NCBI GenBank assembly: GCA_940337035.1
Contig: CALNHX010005141.1
Span: 1-64,000, forward strand
DNA: 64,000 nt
Direction of reading: 5' to 3'
Origin: Agriotes lineatus
Taxonomy: Eukaryota; Arthropoda; Insecta; Coleoptera; Elateridae
Shown here piece by piece: positions 44,261-53,924 of the stretch. Numbering within the stretch: position 1 is the stretch's first letter; every line of letters begins with the position of its first letter. The notes beneath the pieces were generated by a model. That model ran no database searches. It had not been told where the DNA came from and saw only the letters and a list, made by a program, of their open reading frames with translations. Position numbers and translations under genes: made by a program.

Positions 44261-44809
44261 ATGGCGCATAATTCCCCCGAGTTAAACATAGACATAGATC
44301 GGCGTGTAGAAAAATGCAACGGTCGCATACATTGGTATTTTGACAAACAGGCGACTTCTGGCGGAGTTGCTCAACTATCTAAAAGTTGCACTGACGAATG
44401 TAGCGTTTTTAATGCTATTATAACAGTGGATCTTGTCTTCATGCGAGAAACTCTCGCAAATTATTCTGACTATTATTTAGCTCAACTAATTTCCGATCGA
44501 TTAAGAGACATTCGTGAGCATTATGTTCAAGTTCATAGCACCATTAGAGCAGAACTCAAAAATTCATTTAAAATATTGCTAAAATTACGAGAAACTAGAT
44601 TTGATTTACATGCTACTAAAACAGCCGAACGTGTTCTCTTATTGCAAGAATTTCATTCTTATTTTACTGACGCTGAGTTGCCTCAAATAATTTTATGGCA
44701 TTTAAAAGAAATTCGCAAGTATTATCTTAGAGTTAATGCGAGTATTAGATCAGACCTCAAAACGTCTTTTGAAATATTACAAAATTTGCGGAAAACTAGA
44801 TTAAAATAA
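44261..44809 (+). CDS. unknown 182-aa protein with internal duplication
   Basis: From ATG 44261, preceded by the second copy of a duplicated block. Residues ~55-110 (LISDRLRDIREHYVQVHSTI...) and ~120-182 (IILWHLKEIRKYYLRVNASI...) are homologous to each other: LxxIRxxYxxVxxxIRxxLKxSFxILxxLRxTR. The product is charged and predicted largely helical, with no signal peptide. It lies at the centre of the inverted-repeat region between the Polinton integrase and the zinc-ribbon gene. The family is not recognised. AATAAA signals follow from 44946. Confidence 0.6.
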   Translation: MAHNSPELNIDIDRRVEKCNGRIHWYFDKQATSGGVAQLSKSCTDECSVFNAIITVDLVFMRETLANYSDYYLAQLISDRLRDIREHYVQVHSTIRAELKNSFKILLKLRETRFDLHATKTAERVLLLQEFHSYFTDAELPQIILWHLKEIRKYYLRVNASIRSDLKTSFEILQNLRKTRLK

Positions 44810-46400
44810 ATTTAACCTTTAATACAGAGTTTTCCGATTGCTTTTCACCGTGCATCAATTGTGTTTCACTATTTGTCAAATGTAATTCCCATTTGTCAAT
44901 ATTCCAGCATTATAGCTACATTTCAATAATTGCATTGTATTTGCCAATAAATTTATAAAATCAATTTTGTATTTTAAAATAAATTATTATCAATACTGGA
45001 TCGCATGATAATAAACTGCATATTAATCTGTGTCTAGTGAAATGCGCTAATTTTATACTTATTTTGCAAAATATATTTTTTAATATGCGCCTTCTATATT
45101 TGTATATGTGCTTATATTCTAACTCTATAGTTATGTTTAACAATAAATTGGCTGTTATAAATGTTTTTTTATTGTTCGATGTTTGAAATTTCGGAGAGCA
45201 GAAGCAAATGGCCGACGCGTAAGTTACAGAACTTGCAGTAGAAATTTGTTATACCGCATTGCCTTGAGCTCATTACAAAATTGTCGAAGAATTGTGTAAT
45301 TGATCAATGCTTGGATCATATGATAATAAATGCATACGCCTAGTGAAATGAATTAATTTTATTTGTGCATGGGCTTATATTCCAGCTTTATAGTTACATT
45401 TCAATAATTGCATTGTATTTGCCAATAAATTTATAAAATCAATTTTGTATTTTAAAATAAATTATTTACAATACTGGATCGTATGACAATAAAATGCATA
45501 TTAATCTGCGTGTACTTATATTCTAACTCTATAGTTACATTTTAACAATTGTATTGCATTTTGAAAATAAACTTATAAAAGCAGAAGCAAATGGCTAAAA
45601 GTTTGACCGACGCGCAAGTTACAGAACTTGCAGTCGAAATTTGTTATACCGCATTGCCTTGGGTTCATTACAAAATTGCCGAAGAATTGTGTAAATAATC
45701 AATGCTTGGATCATATGATAATAAATGCATACGTCTAGTGAAATTAATTAATTTTATTTGCGTATGGGCTTATATTCCAGCTTTATAGTTACATTTCAAT
45801 AATTGCATTGTATTTGCCAATAAATTTTTCGGAGAGCAGAAGCAAATGACCGACGAGTAAGTTACAGAACTTGCAGTAGAAATTTGTTATACCACATTGC
45901 CTTGGGTTCATTACAAAATTGTCGAAGAATTGTGTAAATGATCAATGCTTGGATCATATGATAATAAATGCATACGTCTAGTGAAATTAATTAATTTTAT
46001 TTGCGTATGGGCTTATATTCCAGCTTTATAGTTACATTTCAATAATTGCATTGTATTTGCCAATAAATTTATAAAATCAATTTTGTATTTAAAAATAAAT
46101 GCATATGCGCTAATTTTATACTTATATTTGCAAACATATTTTCTAATATGTACTTCCTATATTTGTGTGTGTACTTATAATCTACCTTTATAGTTACATT
46201 TTAATAATTGTATTGCATTTTGAAAATAAATTTATAAAAACAATTTTGTATTTTATTCTATGCGTGTGAATTGCGCTAATTTAATACTTATTTTTGCAAA
46301 TATATTTTCTAATATGTACTTCCTATATTTGTGCGTGTACTCATATTCTACCTCTATAGTTACATTTTAATAATTGCATTGCATTTTGAAAATAAATTTA
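44810..46400 (+). repeat. tandemly and dispersedly duplicated 3' sequences
   Basis: A block starting TTACAGAACTTGCAGTAGAA with a following CAATGCTTGGATCATATGAT recurs at about 45226, 45619 and 45863. A block with CAATAATTGCATTGTATTTG recurs at about 44925, 45410, 45800 and 46042, and related A-rich ends recur to 46400. 43480-43560 is an inverted copy of the first block. These look like repeated gene ends. No coding capacity. Confidence 0.75.
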
Positions 46401-46595
46401 TAAAAACAATTTTGTATTTTATTCTATGCGTGTGTATGTGTATGTGTGCTGTACGAATTATTATATTAATATAAGAGTTGAAGCGCTGCCTGGTTGGCAT
46501 GTGCGTTGACACCAACGTGTAGGTATAGTAAATAAAACAAGAAATTAACTTAATATAGCATTTACTTTCTTAAACGTAAATTACATTTCAAGCCT
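46400..46595 (-). repeat. inverted copy of 43262-43445
   Basis: Read in reverse, it matches the segment downstream of the integrase, including GCGCTTCAACTCTTATATTA and TTAATTTCTTGTTTTATTT. It forms the right arm of a ~3-kb-spaced inverted repeat around the 182-aa gene. Confidence 0.85.
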
Positions 46596-46790
46596 ACTAG
46601 TATCTAGCCTAAAAGGGTAGAGCGTCGAGGGTGATTGCTATGCGTCGAATATTGAGGCTGGTAAGGTAGTATGCGATTTCATTGAAAGTATAACAACTTC
46701 TTATACATCTCTATTGTTTCTTCTAAATCTAAAGGTTGATCAGACGCCTTTTCGGATGGCTGCGATATGCCCAGGTGTTTGTACACCGGA
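46596..46790 (-). pseudogene. inverted partial copy of the fibre-like gene 3' end
   Basis: On the minus strand it reproduces 41929-42145: the last ~35 codons of the fibre-like gene and the ~90 bp after its stop. It stops at 46790 where unrelated sequence (with a short PDPFELFYAMSYYKHGYILK frame on the plus strand) begins. It abuts the inverted copy 46400-46595 directly, so the integrase that separates these blocks on the left is missing here. Confidence 0.85.
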
Positions 46791-47059
46791 TCCATTTGAA
46801 TTGTTCTATGCTATGTCTTATTATAAACATGGCTACATTTTGAAGTATATCGAGCCTAGGAGGTTAATAATAATAATAATAATAAAAATATGTTACGATG
46901 ATGATTACAGCGGGCTAGACCGAATTTCGCTTGCTCGCTGCTGAGGCAGTCAAATCAATAATCGATTGCAAATAGGTAGTATGCGTGCAAACAAAAAGCA
47001 AGAGATTAGCAATTGGCCGCAAGTTGATAGCGCCCAAGGTTCATTATTTAAAAGATGTT

Positions 47060-47190
47060 TTTAAGATTGGCTGTTTAATAAAATACAAGTGTTCATGCTA
47101 TAAATTGGTGCGTTAATTTAAAACATTTTTCGCAGAAATTATTTGTACATTTAGCGCATTTTAAATAAGTCTTGTTTGTTTGGTCGAACG
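47060..47190 (-). pseudogene. partial duplicate of the zinc-ribbon gene 3' end
   Basis: The sequence around 47085-47165 (ACATTTTTCGCAGAAATT, then TTTAAATAAGTCTTG) matches the 3' end of the minus-strand gene at 47655-47750. It is a degraded second copy about 590 bp away. Confidence 0.75.
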
Positions 47191-47439
47191 CTTGCTGCAG
47201 AAATTTCAATCCGAAACTTGTCGCAGCGATTTATAATTGCAAATAATGCATTTTAATCTGCTCCTTCTATATTTGCGCATATGTTTTACATTGTATTTAC
47301 ATATCAATACTTGTATTGTATCATATGTTAATAAATTTATATTAATCTACATCTCCTTAAATGCAGCAATTTAGCATTATTAACCTGAATTGCATTATTG
47401 TTTGTTTTATTTGACTTGCACACACGATGAAGAACTTGT

Positions 47440-47640
47440 TGTAGAAACTTGCTACGTTGGCGGCTACTTGCAGGCATAGGAAATAAAGCAAGAAATTAAC
47501 TTAATAGATCATTTATTTTCTTAAACGCAAATTACATTTCAATAGCGCTAAATTAAGTATTCCACATAATTCTTCAAATAAAATAAATAAATAAAGACAT
47601 TCGTAAAAATGATTTTAAATAGCGTAACTTATAGTTGAAT
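47440..47640 (-). repeat. inverted copy of 43172-43318
   Basis: Read in reverse it matches the sequence just after the integrase gene (GAATGTC, TTATTTATTTATTTTATTT, then AATTTCTTG). It lies directly after the stop of the minus-strand gene at 47644, so the integrase and this gene share a common 3' flank in mirrored positions. Confidence 0.8.
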
Positions 47641-47643
47641 CCT

Positions 47644-48231
47644 TTAGATTATATGCAGCCATGTTATAAATTCGTGCGTTACTTTAAAACATTTTTCGCA
47701 GAAATTCTTTGCGCATTTAGTACATTTTAAATAAGTCTTGCTTGTCGAACGTTGTGCTTTCATCCTGCCGTACTCTTTAGATAAACGTTTGTAGCAAACT
47801 ACACACCTTCGCCTATTTTTAGAGCGTTCTAATGCGTGCACCAAAGGCTCTCGAGAAATTTCTGCAGCCGTTTCTTCACTTTCGAAGACTTCACTTTGGA
47901 AGTCGCTGTTAAGCTGTGCGTCGTCTTCTACAAGTCTCAGTGACGGGGTTGGGAATTGTTTTCCAACCTGCTCGAGCCCCAAAAATACCAGGTACAGCCG
48001 CCTTTTGTTCAGAGATGTTATATCATCTTCCGTGAGGACATCTACTAGCCTTTTCGGCAAAAGTAGGGTACCATGCTCCAATTCGCATAATATAAATTTG
48101 AAGATGTCTTGTTTGGCAAATCCCGACTTCAGTTTTAAAATGCGGTATTTTCTGTTTAATTCCAACTCTCCAGCCTGCAGCTTCACCTTCCGGGAAATGA
48201 CACTAACATTATTCAATTTGTTTAGATCCAT
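47644..48231 (-). CDS. zinc-ribbon protein with OB-like N-terminal part (195 aa)
   Basis: Minus strand from ATG at 48231. Residues ~10-105 (ELELNRKYRILKLKSGFAKQ..., LPKRLVDVL, YLVFLGLEQ) have the pattern of a small beta-rich, possibly OB-fold single-strand-binding-like protein frequent in arthropod mobile elements (inference from memory). Residues ~138-185 hold CVVCYKRL...YLKCTKCAKNFCEKCF, a C2-C2 zinc ribbon resembling the C-terminal cysteine domain of piggyBac transposases. The linker is acidic. It converges on the inverted-repeat region opposite to the Polinton integrase and may be a replication accessory gene of the same element. The frame is intact. Confidence 0.6.
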   Translation of the reverse strand: MDLNKLNNVSVISRKVKLQAGELELNRKYRILKLKSGFAKQDIFKFILCELEHGTLLLPKRLVDVLTEDDITSLNKRRLYLVFLGLEQVGKQFPTPSLRLVEDDAQLNSDFQSEVFESEETAAEISREPLVHALERSKNRRRCVVCYKRLSKEYGRMKAQRSTSKTYLKCTKCAKNFCEKCFKVTHEFITWLHII

Positions 48232-48599
48232 TTTAAATTTGATTAATCGCTACTCACAGAGAACAGCTTCGTAAGAGCGGATAGTAGCTTGCAATCGCCG
48301 CCAGCTGTGGTCACACTTTTGGATTCTTGATACACTATCACAGCCGAATTTCGACGCGCTGTAGCAATTTTATTATTCTTCGATGGCTGAAATTTCGCAG
48401 AACTGAAGCAAATGGCTAAAGTTTGACCGGGCACGTAAGTTACAGAATTTGCAGTAGAAATTTGTTATAGTGAATGCTTTTCCCCATCACACGCCCCATA
48501 TCCAAGCTAGATGCGCACCGGATGCAGCTGTTTACAGCCCCTTCACAGGTCTGGAACGGCATGTTGCAACACGATTGAAAATAATTAATTCATAAAAGC

Positions 48600-49030
48600 A
48601 GGTGTTATGGGATGAGATTTACGATCCGAATGCAGGTGCGCCGGATGCAGCTGCGCGATGTTATCGGGCGACATTTACGACATGCAGGTGCGCCGGATGC
48701 AGCTGTCAGGTGTTATGGGGTGAGATTTACGATCCGGATGCGGGTGTGCATGCAGCTGTTCACAGCCCCTTCACGGACATGAGCGCGATGTTATCGGGCG
48801 AGATTTACGACATGCAGGTGCGCCGGATGCAGCTGTCAGGTGTTATGGGGTGAGAATTACGATCCGGATGCAGGTGCGCATGCAGCTGTTCACAGATCAT
48901 TCACAGACATGTTGCAGCGCGATTTGGGGTGAGATTTATGACATGCACCGGATGCAGCTGCACGATGTTATCGGGTGAGATTTACGATCCGGATGCAGGT
49001 GTGCATGCAGCTGTTCACAACCCCTTCACA
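48600..49030 (+). repeat. irregular tandem repeat (GC-rich minisatellite)
   Basis: Units combine GATTTACGATCCGGATGCAG, GCGCCGGATGCAGCTGTCAG and CAGCTGTTCACAGCCCCTTC in varying order, with the first recurring at roughly 100-130-bp intervals from 48600. Apparent reading frames here are a by-product of the repeat. Confidence 0.8.
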
Positions 49031-49039
49031 GATCTGGGG

Positions 49040-49391
49040 ACCACCTGCATGCATATTCGAAGAGCTAATTTAAATATTTATTCAAATTTAAAATAATTCA
49101 CAAAATTGCGGCTCATATGTTGCATTTTAAAATCAACGCATTTACACACAGCATGGTGTGTCAATAGTAACAATCAAACCCTTATGGAAGCGCATTGTGC
49201 ATTTATAAGAATAAAAACATTATAACAGCTTTCTTAAGCTCAATTTGAATCGGCAAATCATTGCTGCAACTAACACACAGATAATTTTTATTTAAGCGAA
49301 CTAATCCGCTGTATAAGGCTGAGATAATGACCAGCTAAAATGGGCACTGCAAATTCGAACAATCGCAAAAATTCAGCAAGTAGGCTTGCAA
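49040..49391 (+). repeat. ~350-bp direct repeat, left copy
   Basis: From about CGGCTCATATGTTGCATTT to ATTCAGCAAGTAGGCTTGCA it matches 52390-52790 in the same orientation (shared GAGATAATGACCAGCTAAAA and CCCTTATGGAAGCGC). The Harbinger element inserted right after this copy. Confidence 0.85.
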
Positions 49392-49711
49392 TAAAGCCTT
49401 GTTCTGACTAGGCTAGTAATTTAGTCAAGTGGCGAGTAATTTAGTTACTAAATGCGTGCGAACTATCTAAATTTAGTCGAGTATTTAGTAAAGTGATTTA
49501 GGCAAGTCAATCCAAATACTTCTATTTTTCACGGGCGAGTAGCACCCCCACCACGCTTCACTGTTTACTAACGTATCTACTCAACAAGTGTGAACCTGTT
49601 TTTTAGTCAAGTGCATTAGTGGTGAAATTATTTTACTGTACAGTTCGTTTGCAGTACAGTTTCTGTGCGGATCTATTAATATTTTACGAACTGTTTTACG
49701 ATTATACCAAA

Positions 49712-51637
49712 ATGTCATTTCGTTGGAGCGAAGATACGACTACAAAATTTGTAGAACATTATTTAAAACATGAGTGTTTATGGAACATCAAATCAGATGC
49801 TTATAAAAATAAACAAATAAAGAACTCTACATATGAAGATTTGGAAAAAACAATGAACATATCTGGATTTAAAGAGAAAGAGATTAAATCAAAAATTAAA
49901 AATCTCAGGTAAGTAAAGACTTTTAATACCTACATTATTTTATTATAGAATTTTTTTGTAGTAATAATACAAGAATTATAAATAATTATAAATCAACCTT
50001 ACTATAATCATTTTACGGTTAAAATCTTATTTTATGTAAACACGTTTTCAGATCAACCTACTCCCAAGAATTAAAAAAGATCAAGGATTCCAAGAAATCT
50101 GGAACTGGGACTGACACAATTTACGTCCCGACAATAAAATGGTTCAAAATAATGGATGAATCACTACGAAATATTAATTCAACATTAACGGAAAGTGAAA
50201 GCAATCTGGTAAGTAAAATTAAGTTTTTAATAAACCATTCTTGTCTGCCATTCAACTGAGCCCTCTCCCACAAAATAATCTGCATATCTATCTCGAAGAT
50301 CTGTAGCACTTCTTGATGAACGATTTGATGAAGAGTGTAGTATTGGTTTGAAACCTTGAGAATTCAACTCCTGCCTCCACGTACCAGGGATCACATTCCC
50401 TGCATTAACATTTTCTTGATCTGTTGTATATTCCAACTGTCTGTTCTGCAATTTAGTTTGCCTGAGCCAATTATGTAAAGCGCAACATGCTTTAACAATG
50501 ACAATAACTTTATCAGGGCTATAGGGCATTGGTTTTTCAAACAGTCTGAATCTGGCAGCTAGTATGCCAAAAGCGTTTTCCACTATCCTTCGAGCCCTTG
50601 ACAATCGATAATTGAATATCTTTTTCTTTAATGTTAATTGATTTCCTGGGAAAGGTTTAAGTAGATAGTTTTTGGAGGGAAATGCATTATCTCCAACTAA
50701 TATGTGGCCATCTGGAAGCATGCCTGCTTCTAATGCTCGATACAAACTGCTGTTGCGGAATACCCCTCCATCAGAAACCCTCCCATTACATCCTATGTCA
50801 ATATAACTGAAGCAATATTTATGATCTACAACAGCTAATAAGATGATACTATTTGAATTTTTGTAATTGTAGTATAAACTTCCTGAATCAGGAGGAGCTT
50901 TTATGACAACATGTTTAGCGTCGATTGCTCCGCAGCATCCCGGAAAGTTCCATTCATTGCAAAAACCATTCTCAATTGTTTTCCACTCTGCCATGGCAGG
51001 AATCTAAAACAAAAATTACTGTATATCTTTGATAGTTAGTAACAAACATTTATTTCATTTTCAGCCTAACGAAAACAGTGCAGACATTGACACAGACAAC
51101 AATATGGATGCTGAGGAAAACATATCTGAAGGGAACAATAGTAGTAATAATTTTCGTGAACCCGAACCAAAATCTAAACCTATGGCTAAAAAGAAAAGAC
51201 TTTCCCAGCTTACAAGTATGGTTAGTCAATTAAAAGAAATTACCGAGACTGTAAATACTAAGACTACAGAAGAAGAAAATGAATTTGAGGTTTTTGGAAA
51301 GCATGTCGGACTTCAGCTGAAGGCAATGCCTTTAATAGTAGCACTAGAAGCGCAGGAACATATACAACTGTATATAAATCAAATTCGACGTCAGCAGCTA
51401 CAAAATGCATCTAAACAAAACAGGTACAATTGCTCATCCACACCATCTTCATTTGAATCGCAACCTTCGCCATCAAACAGTATCACTTCAAACCCTACTT
51501 CAACATATTATACTGAAGATTATTATTCTGAGGAACAGCACTCGCAAGAAATACCATTCCCACCGCAATATTCTACAACAGACGGTCTTAACCTGGGTAA
51601 CATACTTGCAGAAGCAATGACAGATGCAGATGTTTAA
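49712..51637 (+). CDS. Harbinger MADF-type DNA-binding protein (3 exons, 308 aa)
   Basis: Exons 49712-49908, 50052-50208 and 51065-51637, introns with GT/AG ends (GTAAGT at both donors). Joining keeps the frame across phase 2 and phase 0 junctions and gives 308 residues. Residues ~1-95 form an MADF (Myb/SANT-like) domain (FRWSEDTTTKFVEHYLK; after the first splice SGTGTDTIYVPTIKWF). The rest is acidic, then basic (KPMAKKKRLSQL), with a helical segment and a Ser/Tyr-rich tail. Such proteins bind the element ends and bring in the nuclease. I chose ATG 49712 because the domain starts there. Its second intron contains exon 2 of the opposite-strand transposase. Confidence 0.88.
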
Positions 51638-52169
51638 ACCTTTAAGTTCTTTAATTAATAAAAATGTTTTTTCATCTAAGAATTTGTAATTTATTTGATC
51701 TTACCTGGATGTATTCTTCCAGTGATTTATAAATGGCTTCACAAACATCTAATAGGAACTCTGAAATACTTGATTTCCCAAGTCGAAAGAGATGTGTCAG
51801 GGTCCTTAAACTACATCCAGTAGCAAGAAGGTAGAGAACTGCTTGTAGTTTTGTTCTTGCAGGAATTGCAGATCTTAACTGGGTATCTTTGCGTTGAATT
51901 GAAGACTGCATTTTCATCAATAGAAAATTAAAACAACTTTCCGTCATCCTCAACGTAGCGAAGTATTCTTTAGGGTCTTCCAATGCTATTTCCATTATAA
52001 GACCGTTTGAAGCTCCTAGTTCGTGTCTTCTATTAATCCATTTCCGTACCCACATTTTCTTTTTCTTTATCTCATTAATTTCTTCCTCCACCGTTTCAAA
52101 AATAGTTTTTGTAATAAGATTTATTATTGTATTTATTCTTTTACGTTGCTCTCTCTTCATTTTATTCAT
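50227..52169 (-). CDS. Harbinger DDE transposase (2 exons, 413 aa)
   Basis: Minus strand: exon 1 52169-51705 (155 codons, ending EEYIQ before GTAAGATC), intron 51704-51004 (acceptor GTTTTAG), exon 2 51003-50227. The splice joins in frame as ...YIQ-IPAMAEW. Exon 2 is a DDE_Tnp_4 nuclease: Asp in CCGAIDAKHV (~183), Asp in LVGDNAFPSKNYL (~260), Glu in RRIVENAFGILAARF (~297). Exon 1 has the helix-turn-helix-like SLRTLTHLFRLGKSSISEFL. It cuts and joins the element ends at TWA targets. Its intron holds exon 3 of the MADF gene. No lesion seen. Confidence 0.93.
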
Positions 52170-52316
52170 TTTAGGTGCACCAAGTATTATTACTGCACAA
52201 TTACTAATGAACTTTACTCGACCAGTAATCTGAACACTTTTCGACTTACCCGACTAGTTTTAGTAACTAAATTACTCGCCACTTGACTAAATTACTAGCC
52301 TAGTCAGAACAAGGCT

Positions 52317-52960
52317 TAAAGCAGCCTGCCCAATTTTGTTTCTTAAACGAGTCTTGCTGCAACTAACGCCTATTTAAATTGGCTCTTCGAAAATGCATGC
52401 AGCAGGTGCGCCGCCGGATGTGGTCGTGAAACCTTATATTTTATCCCTCGAAGTTATTTAAAATAATTAATTCATAAAATTACGGCTCATATATTACATT
52501 TACAAAATAAACGGCGTGGCGCGCCCTTAGAATCCAATAGTAACAATCAAACCCTTATGGAAGCGCGAATTCCGCATTGCGCGTTATAAGAATAAAAACA
52601 TTTATAACAGCTTTCTTAAGCTTAACATGAATCGGCAAATCATTGCTGCAGCTAATACCTTGTACAGATAATTTTTATTTAAGCGAACTTAAAATAAATC
52701 CACTGTATAAGGCTGAGATAATGACCAGCTAAAATGGGCACTGCAAATTCGAACAATCGCAAAAATTCAGCGAGTAGGCTTGCAAAAACGCAGCACGAAC
52801 CCTACACCATCGTAAATCGAATCAATCGCTACAACTAACCATCAGCAACAAATCGTTGCCAGGTGAAAGGCCATTTGCCGGCAGTGGGCCACGGGCCAAT
52901 CGCAGGCCGGTTCAAGGACAGGGGGAGGGGATATGCCAAGAGGACGTCGGACCGCTGTGG
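52317..52960. other. flank with right copy of the 350-bp direct repeat
   Basis: 52390-52790 is the second copy of the repeat at 49040-49391, slightly longer. Apart from this, the segment carries a sequence akin to the minisatellite (GCAGGTGCGCCGCCGGATG at 52405). No gene. Confidence 0.7.
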
Positions 52961-52962
52961 GT

Positions 52963-53090
52963 ACAACCAACCACTACCCGAGGGGCGGGACCTGAACTGC
53001 CGGGGAGGGGAGAAGTAGGCGGTGGCACAACCAACCACTACCCGAGGGGCGGGACCTGAACTGCCGGGGAGGGGAGAAGTGGGCGGCGTC
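52963..53090 (+). repeat. 64-bp GC-rich tandem duplication
   Basis: ACAACCAACCACTACCCGAG starts at 52963 and 53027, and both copies run through GAACTGCCGGGGAGGGGAGA. Its GC content is far above that of the surroundings. Confidence 0.9.
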
Positions 53091-53924
53091 TGCCGGCTGT
53101 GTGAGAGGCTGTCCCAGAACTCTCATACCATGTTATTCAAATGTGTCCCAGAACTCTCATAACTTAACTACTACTAGTCTTTTTAATGTTTACACAGCGT
53201 TTTCATATGCAAAATATCAAAATCATTTATCTGTTCGTGGTTACACTTGTAGACGTTTAATGAATCAGATTAAATGTCAGCTTGACAGTTCCCAATCGTC
53301 AGTTATCATATGCGGCAAGTAGGCCTCAAAACTGCCTGGTGACTTCCAGCAGACAAAATTTTCTGTAGGTTTTCACGCCTACACTTTTTGCTATAATTCG
53401 AAGTTCAAGATAAAATGAGGTAGATGCCAAAATAACTGTACATACCCTGTTAGACAGGCAATAAACTTTGCAAACGTTATTCCGTGGTTTCCCAAATCGC
53501 TTCTAAGCTCGAATTTACATTCGTCGGAAAAATGATACTCGCTTCTTAAATCTCCTACCAGGACGGTTGGCCAGTAACATTCCCTACTATAGCCAAACCA
53601 TATGCAATGGCGAGATTATCACTTATATACCACGAAACCCCTTGCACTTTCAAATGCTGCCACACGTTTTTTTCCCAAACAAAACTGTTGTTTATTTTTT
53701 TTCTCTAGTAACGACCAATGCCAATCTGATATTAATTTTTATGAGTTATTATCGCATTAATCCCACTTGATCTCCTATTCAACATTTATATATCGTAGAT
53801 TACTAGTATTAATATCATATGCTTTTAGCACGTAACAAGCTATAGAAGAAAACATCACGATATTGAAATTGCCTCCCCATAGTACCCATTTGCTGCAGCC
53901 TCTAGAGAGTCTTTAAAAATTTTA
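53091..53924. other. no assignable gene
   Basis: Begins with a short direct repeat (GTCCCAGAACTCTCATA at 53111 and about 53144). The rest is AT-rich with no recognisable frame. Confidence 0.4.

Larger units (their letters stand above)
49395..52316. mobile_element. complete PIF/Harbinger transposon
   Basis: Inverted ends AGCCTTGTTCTGACTAGGC (49395) and its reverse (ending 52316) extend about 60 bp (through ACTTGAC/GTCAAGT and TAGTTACTAAA) and are flanked by TAA (49392-49394 and 52317-52319), the usual Harbinger target duplication. It encodes the two standard Harbinger proteins, a DNA-binding MADF protein and a DDE nuclease, both intact when spliced. Length is 2922 bp. The undamaged genes and ends make it a plausible active copy. 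Confidence 0.93.

Noticed and set aside
48602..48853. 83-codon open frame rich in Cys and Asp
   Set aside because: It is produced by the minisatellite repeat. The sequence repeats with unit period and has no coding features.
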